Translations under genes and position numbers: made by a program
NCBI GenBank assembly: GCA_964644845.1
Contig: CAZXXS010000122.1
Span: forward strand, 32,969 to 96,968
DNA: 64,000 nucleotides
From: Geothermovivens sp964644845
GTDB taxonomy: Bacteria > Zhuqueibacterota > Zhuqueibacteria > Oleimicrobiales > Geothermoviventaceae
Reading direction: 5' to 3'
Notes under the pieces: generated by a model
Seen by the model: the letters and a program-made list of their open reading frames with translations, nothing else
Database searches by the model: none
What the model was told of the DNA's origin: nothing
Part shown: in pieces, positions 17,833 through 26,270 of the stretch
How the letters are laid out: each line of letters starts with the position of its first letter
How positions within the stretch are numbered: the first letter of the stretch is position 1

Positions 17833-18915
17833 TCAGAGCTGGAGAATGTCCGGGCGTTCGAGCGTCAGGTTGCTAATTTGCTGTTTCACTACGGGCCAGC
17901 CGGGCGTGCTTGTCAGCACTTCCGCCCCACCTTCGGTCACCAGAATCGTGTCCTCGGACTTGGTGCCAGCAATCGACGGGTTCCACGCAAAGGCCTGGTT
18001 GACCTGCACCCGTTTGGTGCAGTCAGGTGTGGCTTTCCACTCGCGACTTTGGTAACCCGTGGCACCGCCCTGGTGGTGATTTCTCCACTCGTCCGGGTAA
18101 CCGGCTTCTGCGTACGCGGATTTGATGGCGGCAAACACGTCAGCACCTGTTCTGCCCGGTCGAGTTTGGGAAATGGCCACAGCGTCCACGTACGTTACGG
18201 CAGCGTGCCGGCGTCGGAGATCCTCTGGCGGGCGGCCCAGGTACACCAGGCGCGTCACGGAAGCGATCAGTCCGTGACGCAACCCGCAAACGACCAGCAT
18301 GGCTTTGTTCTGCACGCGCGACTCCGTCGGCAGAGGGTGGCGGTAGCGGTCCACGCGTTCGTCCGCAGCCACGAGCAACACCACCGGCACGATTCCCAGC
18401 TCGAGCAACCGCTCCGCCAGGCTGCCAGCGATGCTGTTCTCCGTGTCGCCGCGTTTCACAGTGCGCGCCACCTCACCCACAGCGGTCCCGCAGTCGCGCC
18501 CAAGCTGACGGTAAAGGTCCACTTCGTAAGCGCTTAACGTGCTCCGCAGTTCGGCAAAGTCGCTTGAGAGGGTGAGATCCGTTGTCGTGTGTTCGCCACC
18601 CAGCTCACGCGCCACGTCTTCGGGTCCGGGCATTTGCCACCAGTCGAACTGACGCAGACCGACTCCGAGATCTGCAAGTTCCTCGTCGAGAACGCGTGGG
18701 GTCTCGATGTTGTTGGCAACCAACAGAACTCGGCGAAGACCAACCCACAGCCAGGCTGCCCCGGTTTCAGAAGTAATTCCAACGTAGTTCCGTCCCCCGG
18801 ACGTGGCCCAGGCAAAGTTGTAGCGCTGTGTGACGAGCACCCCGTCCAGCCCTCGTCGAACCAGCACGTTGCGAATCTTGTCCAACTTGCGTCCGAAATC
18901 CTCGCTACGAGTCAT
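17833..18915 (-). CDS. M24-family (creatinase/aminopeptidase-fold) protein lacking metal ligands
   Basis: 360 residues from the ATG at 18915 (GGAGGGCCAA in front). An N-terminal creatinase-like domain (KLDKIRNVLVRRGLDGVLVT) is followed by the pita-bread fold. The two aspartates expected near 208-219 are missing (LVVCGLRHGLIASVTR). The histidine region NHHQGGATGY and a glutamate in KSEDTILVTE remain. True M24 aminopeptidases need two Asp, His and two Glu to hold two metal ions; creatinase works without metal. A metal-free hydrolase or binding protein is therefore more likely than a peptidase. It follows the uroporphyrinogen-decarboxylase-like gene by 82 bp. Confidence 0.65.
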   Translation of the reverse strand: MTRSEDFGRKLDKIRNVLVRRGLDGVLVTQRYNFAWATSGGRNYVGITSETGAAWLWVGLRRVLLVANNIETPRVLDEELADLGVGLRQFDWWQMPGPEDVARELGGEHTTTDLTLSSDFAELRSTLSAYEVDLYRQLGRDCGTAVGEVARTVKRGDTENSIAGSLAERLLELGIVPVVLLVAADERVDRYRHPLPTESRVQNKAMLVVCGLRHGLIASVTRLVYLGRPPEDLRRRHAAVTYVDAVAISQTRPGRTGADVFAAIKSAYAEAGYPDEWRNHHQGGATGYQSREWKATPDCTKRVQVNQAFAWNPSIAGTKSEDTILVTEGGAEVLTSTPGWPVVKQQISNLTLERPDILQL

Positions 18916-18997
18916 TTGGCCCTCCGCTGCCACACACAAACGGCTGTCGCCGAGCTGTCGCCGGGTTAACTGCGTCAGGGAAAGCGGTCCCGTACCC

Positions 18998-20140
18998 TCA
19001 CTCCGGCATTCCCGAACGTGTCACCCGAGCCTCCAGCCGCTCGTGCACCCGGTCGTAACAACCGTACTCTTTCGCGTGCGCCACCGCCTTGCACAGCAGG
19101 TCTGGCGGCACACCAGGGTACGTTTCTCCTCCGATTGCAAGGATGAAGCCACCACCCGGCGCACCGACGTCGATTGCGCGTTCCACCGCGTGCCGAGCTT
19201 TTTCCCAGCCCTCGTAAAAATCACGGTTGTTCAGCCCACCCGAGATCACCACCTTACCTTTCATGTCCTCCACGGCTTTTTCAAGAGAGCTCCAACCACC
19301 GATGTCCATCTTCGTCAGTTTCACGATTTCCGCGTACGTCTTGAAGTGGTGATCGTTGGGACCGTCGGCGTGCAGAAACCGCCCCTTCGTACCGTAACGC
19401 TCGTAGAGAGCCAGGTTGTACGGCAACACGTGCTCGCGGTACATTTCGTCCGAAATGAATGCGGAATTGTCGTCGGCCAAGGCCAGGTAGACTGTTCGCT
19501 CCCCGAAGTATTTGTCCCTGTAGTCCTGCAATTTGCAAAACGCTTCGAACATTTTGTCGAAGAGCAGATGTAGCGTGTCGGTGTCGTCGTAGAAAAGTTC
19601 GTAAACCCTTTCCGGGGCCATGATGGCACACGCAGCAGAAAGCGGTGGGTGAATGCCGAACCCTCCGTAAACGCGAACGCCCGGGGCCCACTGCCGCACC
19701 AGCTCAACCGCCTGCTCGTACTTACGGTAAACGTCCTGTACAGCCGGATGATTTTCCGGATCCGGGACCTTCAGCTTTTCGACATCCTCTCGGGTCTCCA
19801 AAAACGGCACGATCCAGGGCGAGGTGTCGTCCGGGCGGTCGATCTCGGCACCGAAGAAAAGTCCTTCGTACACTGGACCCGGATCGTAAGAAATCGCGAT
19901 TTCAGTCCGATCGTCCTGAAGCTCTTCGAAGACCCACTCCAGCCCTTCGAGCTGAACCCGCAAGTTCGTTTCCAGATCCAGGTAGAAATCGCGAATGTTG
20001 ATGCCCTGCATTTTCGAGAAGTAGCTGCCGGCTACGCTGATCTGGACCGGCACGCGGTCAGGTTCCTGGAAGGATTCGGCCAGCGCCAGCCTGCGGCGGG
20101 ACTCGTTGAGCTTGGAACGGTACTTCTCAGGTCTAATCAC
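18998..20140 (-). CDS. uroporphyrinogen-decarboxylase-like (MtaA/CmuA-type) protein
   Basis: 380 residues, cytoplasmic. The fold is recognised from ESFQEPDRVPVQISVAG at the N-terminus, YGGFGIHPPLSAACAIMAPE in the middle and GRFLHADGPNDHHFKTYAEI, where an HxxG/D pattern carries a potential metal-binding histidine, then GGLNNRDFYEG and FILAIGGETYPGVPPD at the end. Relatives include cobamide-dependent methyltransferase components and true UroD. In glycan-degrading bacteria many homologues are of unknown role, so haem synthesis is unlikely here. The GTG start overlaps the stop of the CYTH gene by 4 nt (20137-20140), so the two are coupled. Confidence 0.7.
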   Translation of the reverse strand: MIRPEKYRSKLNESRRRLALAESFQEPDRVPVQISVAGSYFSKMQGINIRDFYLDLETNLRVQLEGLEWVFEELQDDRTEIAISYDPGPVYEGLFFGAEIDRPDDTSPWIVPFLETREDVEKLKVPDPENHPAVQDVYRKYEQAVELVRQWAPGVRVYGGFGIHPPLSAACAIMAPERVYELFYDDTDTLHLLFDKMFEAFCKLQDYRDKYFGERTVYLALADDNSAFISDEMYREHVLPYNLALYERYGTKGRFLHADGPNDHHFKTYAEIVKLTKMDIGGWSSLEKAVEDMKGKVVISGGLNNRDFYEGWEKARHAVERAIDVGAPGGGFILAIGGETYPGVPPDLLCKAVAHAKEYGCYDRVHERLEARVTRSGMPE

Positions 20141-20670
20141 GGGCGTTCGGTCTCCCTCTCAGACGCGAGGAGCAAATCCACGTAGGCCTCTCCCACGGCA
20201 GCAACGGGATCCAGACCCAGTTTCGAGGCCAGTTCCTCGAAGTTGGCCAGGGCAACACTGCGGGACGTCTTGCCGTCAACCACGGACTCAAGCTCGACGA
20301 AGGCACCCAGGCCTTCAACGCTGTCGAGGTGCACACGCACATTCCGCCAGAGCAAGAATGTGCGACGTTTTCGAACCTCAGCCAGCACACCAACTGTGCT
20401 CGAGAGGGCAGTTAGGAGGGAATGTGGCTCCTCAACCCGGACTACGACGTACTGGCTTGACCGCACTCCCGCTCGGTCAGGGCGAAAGTAAGCGATCAAT
20501 TCCCCCGGCACGCCATCCACAATTCGCAGCTTCAGCCGCCCCCGGGGCACCGTGAAAAACACATCCCTCTGCGTCCGGGACCACTGGAACAAAGCCCCAG
20601 CATTCTCGGCCTTTTCGCGGAACTTCTGCAGGTTCGAAACACGCCACTTCGCTTCCAGATTTTCGCGCAC
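20137..20670 (-). CDS. CYTH-domain protein
   Basis: 177 residues. It opens with the charged NLEAKWRV motif (an E-x-K relative of the ExExK signature) and has alternating charged strands (RLKLRIVDGVPGELIAYFRPD, EVRKRRTFLLWRNVRVHLD, GAFVELESVV) typical of the triphosphate tunnel. CYTH enzymes act on ATP, thiamine triphosphate or inorganic triphosphate with Mg or Mn. The GTG start has GGAGGG about 15 nt upstream, a long spacer. Coupling to the UroD-like gene is unusual and links a nucleotide- or polyphosphate-cleaving enzyme to it. The substrate is unknown. Confidence 0.75.
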   Translation of the reverse strand: MRENLEAKWRVSNLQKFREKAENAGALFQWSRTQRDVFFTVPRGRLKLRIVDGVPGELIAYFRPDRAGVRSSQYVVVRVEEPHSLLTALSSTVGVLAEVRKRRTFLLWRNVRVHLDSVEGLGAFVELESVVDGKTSRSVALANFEELASKLGLDPVAAVGEAYVDLLLASERETERP

Positions 20671-20728
20671 AGTTGTGGCCTTTGCCCTCCGTCAGTCGTT
20701 CGTCGTCCCGAAGGCATCCTCAAAATGG

Positions 20729-20764
20729 AAAAAACAACACCCGGCATCCTCCTCGGGCGTGTTG
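20729..20764 (-). terminator. Rho-independent terminator
   Basis: On the minus strand CAACAC pairs with GTGTTG, extended by two C-G pairs across a one-base bulge, and is followed at once by six T residues (plus-strand A at 20729-20734). It lies about 170 nt downstream of the sorted glutaminase-like gene and upstream of the CYTH start, so it should end the former transcript. Confidence 0.6.
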
Positions 20765-20934
20765 CTCAGACGTTCGGTTACCGGCGAAGCGTTCCTCCGC
20801 CGCGTCGTCTTAAGCTGCAGAACCCCGGCTCCGCGCGAGGACACCGAATTTTCTGGCCAGAATGAACCAACGAAAGCGGCGTTAAATCCGCAACGGGCTC
20901 GTCGGAACCGCCCGGGGAGCAGCCGGGACTTTTG

Positions 20935-22806
20935 TCAGTGCCGAATCAGTACTTTTGCGACGCGCGTGGAACCCATGACACTCACCCGGATCAGGTACAC
21001 ACCGGCAGGAACCGGCGTTCCAGTGCCGTCGTAGCCGTCCCAATTCAAAGACAGCGCCCCTCTTGGCGTAACGCCGCGCCACAACCGACGGACCAGCCGA
21101 CCGCGCGCGTCGTAGACGCTGGCTTCCAGATCTTCCGCCGACACGGGCAGCCACACTGTCACTGTAACCGCTCCGGTGGACGGATTCGGCCACGGCTCCC
21201 TAAGCCGAATATCCCTCGGTTGACTGCCAGCTCGACCAGCGACTCGCAGAAGCTTGAGGACTTCTCTCTCACCTGCCGCCGACACGGCGACCAGCTTGAC
21301 CCACAGATCGCCTCCCTGCCGCACAGCGTACCGAGCGCTGTAGTCGCGACCGCGCGCACTTGTGCCCGCGCCCCGGAGCGCTGGATCCCTCTCGTAGGAA
21401 CCCAGGACGCGAAACGGTCCGTCAGGCGAGTTCGCAACCAGTAGCTCGAAGCCCAGGTTGTCGTGTTCGCTGGCCGTGGTCCACCACACCCGAAGAAGAC
21501 CGCCGTCCAAGACGGCAGAAAACGTGGTCAGTTCCACTGGCAAACCCTGGTCTCCGTTCGCGAACCCCTTTGTCTGCGGGTCAGGACCAGCCCAGTGGAA
21601 ATCCACAACTTCGGTCCCGTTCCCTTGTTCCTGGAGCGACATGCCGGGAGGATCGTCCTCGCTCTCTCGCACCCCCACATCCTCACTCTGGAAACCAGCA
21701 GCGGGACCGTCTGCAGCCACCAGTGTGCCTTCGTAGCTGAGGAACTGGATCAGCTCACCGTTGCAATCCAGCGCCAGGCCGCCAGGACCGTCCACCAGAC
21801 CCGGAATGTCCAGAAAGTACAGCTGGAGGTCCTCCACGTGCGAGCCTTCTTGAAAATCCGCGATCGTGTACGACCCGTAGCTTCGGCCAGCTCCGTCGTA
21901 CAGCGTCAGGCGAACGTTCTCAGGCCGCGAGTACCAGTCGGGTAACACCACCTCGACGAACTCACCTTCGTCCTGGCCTGCGTTCTCGTAGTGAAATTCG
22001 TTGATCCAGAACTTAGGGTGCGAAATCGGCCTGTCCAGAACCCAGTCAATGGCCGACCAGAGGAAGTACCAGTCTGTACCCCGGTCGTCCAGCTCGTCGG
22101 CGAAGGCCGTGCCGTCGCGGTCACTGTCCTCCTCAATTTCCGGGTGAGCCCCGCACAACAGCACCCGACCGGCCCCGTAAGTGAAATGGATGATGGCCAG
22201 CTCGTCGTGGTAGTCGGCCCAGGTCGCGGCCACGTCAACGCTGGTCCCCTGGTACGGCACAAAGTACTGGCCACCGTAGTAAAGCATCACCTCCGTGCCC
22301 GGTTCGTACTGACAGACGCGGTCCGACGTGTTCATCCGCAGCGTGGTCATCGTGTACGAAGGCCAGGGCGCCAGATCGTGGATGGAGCCCACCGACAGGC
22401 CCTGAAAAAGGTCGAGTGGGTAGTCGATGCGGTCTCCCTCCCACACGATGGAATCCGAGGCGAAGTAGGCCCCGGCACACGTACCGAAGTAGCCACCGCC
22501 AGAGCTCACCAACTCCCGAATGTGCCGTAACCCGTCTTCGTTGATGTACGCCACGTAGTAGGCGGCGTAACCGCCGGGGAAGAAAATGGCTTTGTAGAGG
22601 TCCTTGAGTTCAACCGAGTTCACATCCGCGTAAGACACGCGTTCGTGGGAAACGCCTTTCCAGTCGAGAAAGTGCTCAAACGCCGTCACGCCGTCCGCCC
22701 AGGCACCGGGTCCGTTGTAAATCGCGAATTCAGCCCCGGTCAGACCGAAACCAGCACGAGCTACGAAACAAGCAAACACCAGTGCCACACCCTTGGTCCG
22801 CAGCAT
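20935..22806 (-). CDS. sorted secreted protein with glutaminase-like (BPL_N) domain
   Basis: 623 residues from the ATG at 22806 (GGAGGGAGGTTGTGAAG in front), with a signal peptide MLRTKGVALVFACFVARAG. The first 240 residues match the biotin-protein-ligase N-terminal/GATase-like domain: AIFFPGGYAAYYVAYINEDG, then GGGYFGTCAGAYFAS with the candidate nucleophile Cys. A lamin-tail-like beta domain follows (WINEFHYENAG ... VDFHWAGPDPQTKGFANG). The last 80 residues (REPWPNPSTGAVTVTVWLP ... GVYLIRVSV) are a FlgD-like C-terminal sorting domain of the Por/type IX kind. An amidase-like function on the cell surface is the best guess; the substrate is unknown. Confidence 0.7.
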   Translation of the reverse strand: MLRTKGVALVFACFVARAGFGLTGAEFAIYNGPGAWADGVTAFEHFLDWKGVSHERVSYADVNSVELKDLYKAIFFPGGYAAYYVAYINEDGLRHIRELVSSGGGYFGTCAGAYFASDSIVWEGDRIDYPLDLFQGLSVGSIHDLAPWPSYTMTTLRMNTSDRVCQYEPGTEVMLYYGGQYFVPYQGTSVDVAATWADYHDELAIIHFTYGAGRVLLCGAHPEIEEDSDRDGTAFADELDDRGTDWYFLWSAIDWVLDRPISHPKFWINEFHYENAGQDEGEFVEVVLPDWYSRPENVRLTLYDGAGRSYGSYTIADFQEGSHVEDLQLYFLDIPGLVDGPGGLALDCNGELIQFLSYEGTLVAADGPAAGFQSEDVGVRESEDDPPGMSLQEQGNGTEVVDFHWAGPDPQTKGFANGDQGLPVELTTFSAVLDGGLLRVWWTTASEHDNLGFELLVANSPDGPFRVLGSYERDPALRGAGTSARGRDYSARYAVRQGGDLWVKLVAVSAAGEREVLKLLRVAGRAGSQPRDIRLREPWPNPSTGAVTVTVWLPVSAEDLEASVYDARGRLVRRLWRGVTPRGALSLNWDGYDGTGTPVPAGVYLIRVSVMGSTRVAKVLIRH

Positions 22807-22863
22807 CTTCACAACCTCCCTCCGGCTGACTCCCCGTGCCTTACCCTCCCGAAAATCGGTCAC

Positions 22864-22892
22864 AAAATAGAGAACCAGGGGTGAAGATTCAA
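22864..22892 (-). promoter_or_regulatory. candidate sigma70-type promoter
   Basis: On the minus strand TTGAAT and TATTTT are separated by exactly 17 nt, ending 58 nt upstream of the sorted glutaminase-like gene. Four of six bases match consensus in each box. No mapped start supports it. Confidence 0.35.
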
Positions 22893-22961
22893 GTGGAAAG
22901 TGGCTGGACGTTAGAATGAAAAGAGGGGCTCGAAACACAGCCTGAATGCGGGGCTACCTGT

Positions 22962-22999
22962 GCCAGCCCGGCGAAGTTACACCTTCGCGCCGGGCCGGC
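22962..22999 (-). other. strong 15-pair RNA-type hairpin
   Basis: On the minus strand an 11-pair stem (one G-T wobble), a two-base bulge and a further four pairs enclose a six-base loop. The wobble is a G-U in minus-strand RNA but an A-C mismatch in plus-strand RNA, so the structure fits a minus-strand transcript. There is no T-run after it. It may be a structured RNA element, an mRNA 3' end stabiliser of the ceramidase-like transcript, or a DNA repeat unit. Confidence 0.45.
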
Positions 23000-23237
23000 C
23001 AGCGCCAAACCAGTTGCCCGGGTCTGCGTTTCAGTGAGGCAGAGAACACAAGACACAACCGGCAAGAAGTACGCAAGGCAAACCGCTACCCTTCGCATTC
23101 GCCCGAAAGCAGGCAACCTTGCGCAAGAGAGAATCTTTTCTGACCGGGGGCGGTGACGTCTCCGGGGAAACACAACCCGCACAGAGGCCCGGCAGCCTCT
23201 ACGGAGAACGCGCGGCCCCAAAACCCAATCCAGAAAG

Positions 23238-24533
23238 CTACTGTCCCACAAGTGGCTTCGAGACCCGCAAAATGGCCTCGACCAGGGTGTTGCCCAGTGT
23301 TGGGCCGTAAAAGCTAACGCTCGCCTCGTACCCACCTTGCTCGTACTCGTCAGCACTCAGGATGTAACTGATCCATTCGTTTGCCAATCCCCCGATCACC
23401 GGATGGGAAGCCCCGGCCTGACGCAACGCCTTCTTGATCCGCAGGCCCAGCGCGGCGATCATTTCACCCGGGACACCAGCAATCAGCAAGTCGCCGATTC
23501 GCACCGCTTGCACGCCAACGCTGTCTGGCACCATTGCGTCCAGTAGCCGTTTCATTTTGACGTCGTCGAGGCCGTACTCGGCTCCGCCCGTTTGTGCGAA
23601 AAGGGGATGCGCCGCTTTCGGCGGCAGTTTGACGACACGGTAGTTTGTCCTGAGCGTTGCCGCCCGCGCGGCGGCGATCCCGTCGTACACCGCCTTTGCG
23701 CGAACGGCGATCTTGCGCCCGTAGTCCTCGGCCTGCTGGTAATGGCTCGCCCCAACAGCCCCACTCGGCGATTGGTCCCCTTCTGCCCCGTTGAAGTACA
23801 TCGCCACTACGCCTCGACCGATCCATGCTTCGAGTTCCCGTTGCAAGTAGCCCGGCCACCCACCCGAGACCCACATGTCGTGTTCGTCCATCAAGGTCGG
23901 GTGCGCTGTCCAGTTCACGACTACAGCAAACGGCGAACCATCCAAGCGATCCACGCGCACAACCGTGAGTTCGGGATCCGTGATCCCGTCTCCTCGCCGG
24001 TTGTGGTTCATCCCTTCCAGCACAGTACTGCCCACCCCTACCGCGACAGGGACGAGGTTCTCGCTTGCGCGCCGAATAGCCTCGACAATTCGTCCCACAA
24101 CCCAGTCTTTCAGTCTGGCGTCGTAGATACCGATCTGCGGCAAGTTGAGGACGTTGCGGCTGTTGATGGCCGACATGTTCAGACTGGCGTGCGAGTGGCT
24201 GGGCAAAAGCAACACGGATTGGGCGGTCCAAGATGGATCGCTGAGCCTTTGGAGCACCTCGGGCTTGATGTTGGGTGGTAAGCCAACAATGTCGAGTGTG
24301 ACCAGAGCGAGACGCGTTTCTCCCTTGCGAAAAACCAGCGCTTTGACCCACACCCAGTCGTGCACGCCCTCAGCAGGCTTGCTCATCCTGGCGCCGTAGC
24401 CACCCAGGGCGAATTTCCACTCCAAGGGAGGTGTGAGATTGACCGTGGAAACACCGGCCACGAGGGGCTCTTCTGCAAAACTCACGGCCGAAGCAAGCAG
24501 TACAACCGCGCAGAGAAGGGCAAAAAGTCGCAT
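23238..24533 (-). CDS. neutral ceramidase-like exported protein
   Basis: 431 residues with signal peptide MRLFALLCAVVLLASAVSFA. GVSTVNLTPPLEWKFALGGY is the typical opening of the neutral/alkaline ceramidase N-terminal domain, followed by LLLPSHSHASLNMS with likely metal-binding histidines, GMNHNRRGDGITDPEL and VNWTAHPTLMDEHD. Short members like this one lack the C-terminal immunoglobulin-like domain of ceramidases and are common next to polysaccharide genes. They may hydrolyse amide or other bonds with zinc; ceramide as substrate is not certain. The ATG has GGAGGTCGTC in front. It stands alone, divergent from the MFS gene. Confidence 0.75.
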   Translation of the reverse strand: MRLFALLCAVVLLASAVSFAEEPLVAGVSTVNLTPPLEWKFALGGYGARMSKPAEGVHDWVWVKALVFRKGETRLALVTLDIVGLPPNIKPEVLQRLSDPSWTAQSVLLLPSHSHASLNMSAINSRNVLNLPQIGIYDARLKDWVVGRIVEAIRRASENLVPVAVGVGSTVLEGMNHNRRGDGITDPELTVVRVDRLDGSPFAVVVNWTAHPTLMDEHDMWVSGGWPGYLQRELEAWIGRGVVAMYFNGAEGDQSPSGAVGASHYQQAEDYGRKIAVRAKAVYDGIAAARAATLRTNYRVVKLPPKAAHPLFAQTGGAEYGLDDVKMKRLLDAMVPDSVGVQAVRIGDLLIAGVPGEMIAALGLRIKKALRQAGASHPVIGGLANEWISYILSADEYEQGGYEASVSFYGPTLGNTLVEAILRVSKPLVGQ

Positions 24534-24994
24534 GACGACCTCCGTTCAAACAAAAGCAAAGCGTCTCAGCAACTGCGATCGATCGTAACAAGTTACGCAC
24601 GACCGGGCGCATTTTCAAGTGCCGATGCTGTAGGTCAACGAGCCTTCGTCGCATGGCGTCGCCTGGCCGAATTGAACCTTGGGCGGGCGACGCGCGGTCC
24701 CGACCTGGAGCACCGAGAACCAGTGCCCCTGTTCAGCTACTGAGCGACCCTCGTGGCCCACGTTCACGACTGGCAGCCTCGATTACATTCGCCGGCCGGA
24801 ACGAATCTCGTCGGCGCACCGCGAGAAAGGCACCGAGGACGACCATCCCCCGCCCGCTTTTCAACACTGTGCCAACGTGAATTTCCTTACGCGGGAAAAA
24901 TCGAGAAATTTGCACCCACGTTTGGCTTGCTTTTCACCCCGCACTTTGGCAAATTCCCGGCCGCGTTTGCGACGCACTCAACTACGAGGAAGCC
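24534..24994. other. divergent intergenic region
   Basis: 461 bp between the minus-strand ceramidase-like gene and the plus-strand MFS gene, so it must hold promoters for both. A candidate for the minus side is listed separately. On the plus side only TTGCTT-17 nt-CAAATT close to the MFS start was noticed, which is weak. No gene is supported. Confidence 0.4.
24584..24618 (-). promoter_or_regulatory. candidate promoter with overlapping inverted repeat
   Basis: On the minus strand TTGAAA (24618-24613) and TAACTT (24595-24590) are 17 nt apart. The -10 element lies inside a perfect 6-2-6 inverted repeat, CGTAAC-AA-GTTACG at 24584-24597, a possible operator for the ceramidase-like gene 51 nt downstream. 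Such short repeats also arise by chance. Confidence 0.3.
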
Positions 24995-26248
24995 ATGGCC
25001 AAACGTTGGTCCCAACAGGATCCCGTGTTTCGCTGGAATTTCGTAATGGGTTTCATCCACGGCGTGTTTTTCCGTGCCGGGATGGCCTTCAGCGAACCTA
25101 ACACCGTGCTGCCGTTGTTTTTCAGCGGGTACACGTCCTCGCGTCTGGTCATCGGTCTGTTTGCCGCCATTTTCCAGCTCGCTGGTCTTCTCCCGCAGCT
25201 TTTCGCCGCCCACAAGATCGAAAAGCTGTGCAAGCGCAAGCCCGTCTTGGTGATCAGCATCGTTGTGCGGATGATTTGCTGGGGAATCGTGGGAGTGATC
25301 ACGTACGCATTCGGTCGCCAGCACCCCGCGGGCATTCTGGTACTGTTCATCTTCCTGCTCGCTCTCTTCAACGTGGCGGGCGCGTTTGCAGTCATCCCGT
25401 TCTACGACGTCATCGGCCGGACGATCACCCCCGACTGGCGTGGACGCTTCTGGGCCTACCGCCAGTTCGTCGGTGGGCTGCTCGCCATTGGGGCAGCTGC
25501 GGTGGTGCACCGCGTTCTGGGTAACCCCGGGATTCCGTTTCCGAAGAACTACGGCATCCTGTTTTTCCTGTCGTTCGTGTCGTTAGGCTTCGCCTACCTG
25601 GGTTTAGGGTCGGTGAAAGAGCCCGAGCGCACAGAATGCCCCGAACCGGCGCCGTTCACGCATTTTCTTCGCCAGGCTGGTCGAACCCTTCGGCGCCAGG
25701 CCGTTTTTGCCCGGGCAATCGCCGTGGAGCTTCTCGCGGGGAGCCTTTTCTTGTCGCTACCTTTCTACGTGGTGTACGCGAAAGAGAGCCTCGGCTCGAG
25801 CGCGTCGGTGGCGGGAACATTCGTGGGTATTCAGACCGGAGCAGCCATTCTTTCCAATCTATTCTGGGGCCGTTTCAACGACCGCAAGGGAAGCAGGCGC
25901 GTCATCCAGGTGGCTTTGCTGGCAGACTTGCTCATCCCCCTTGTTGCCTTGCTTGCCCACCACGAATGGACGTTTTACTTCGTCTTCGCTCTGATCGGCT
26001 TTTACACCGTCGGGGCAAACATCGGGTTCTCAAATTTCATGCTCGATGTAGCCCCAGACGCCGAACGCCCGCGCTACGTAAGTCTCCGCGGCAGTCTGAC
26101 GGCGCCGGTAGCCCTCTACCCGGTTGTGGGAGGGCTTTTGATGGATCTCTTTGGCTTCCGGGTCGTGCTGGCGGTAGTTGCCTTGCTGACTCTGGTGGGT
26201 TCTTTGCTAGCACTCGGTCTGCGTCAACCTGCGGTTCAGCCAAGTTAG
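24995..26248 (+). CDS. major facilitator superfamily transporter
   Basis: 417 residues with twelve predicted membrane helices and no signal peptide, in the cytoplasmic membrane. The ATG at 24995 follows GAGGAAGCC. Typical MFS features are FYDVIGRTITPDWRGRFWAYR in the first half (loop 4-5, DxxxRG-like) and LFWGRFNDRKGSRRV in the second half, the GRxxDRxGRR-type loop. The end is short and cytoplasmic. The substrate is unknown; a sugar or oligosaccharide would suit the neighbourhood. It is the only plus-strand gene of this part and faces a minus-strand gene with only 22 bp between the stops. Confidence 0.8.
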   Translation: MAKRWSQQDPVFRWNFVMGFIHGVFFRAGMAFSEPNTVLPLFFSGYTSSRLVIGLFAAIFQLAGLLPQLFAAHKIEKLCKRKPVLVISIVVRMICWGIVGVITYAFGRQHPAGILVLFIFLLALFNVAGAFAVIPFYDVIGRTITPDWRGRFWAYRQFVGGLLAIGAAAVVHRVLGNPGIPFPKNYGILFFLSFVSLGFAYLGLGSVKEPERTECPEPAPFTHFLRQAGRTLRRQAVFARAIAVELLAGSLFLSLPFYVVYAKESLGSSASVAGTFVGIQTGAAILSNLFWGRFNDRKGSRRVIQVALLADLLIPLVALLAHHEWTFYFVFALIGFYTVGANIGFSNFMLDVAPDAERPRYVSLRGSLTAPVALYPVVGGLLMDLFGFRVVLAVVALLTLVGSLLALGLRQPAVQPS

Positions 26249-26270
26249 TGCCGCACGAGGAGACGGCAGA

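Larger units (their letters stand above)
22807..23237. other. intergenic region with promoter candidate and strong hairpin
   Basis: 431 bp between the ceramidase-like gene and the sorted glutaminase-like gene. It contains a possible promoter (22864-22892), a long hairpin (22962-22999) and a smaller hairpin AGAGGC-CCGGCA-GCCTCT at 23183-23200, about 38 nt after the ceramidase-like stop and without a T-run. No gene is supported. Confidence 0.45.

Noticed and set aside
22889..23098. 69-codon minus-strand frame with a signal-peptide-like start (MRRVAVCLAYFLP)
   Set aside because: No ribosome binding site and the strong hairpin lies inside it; the rest does not look like a protein.
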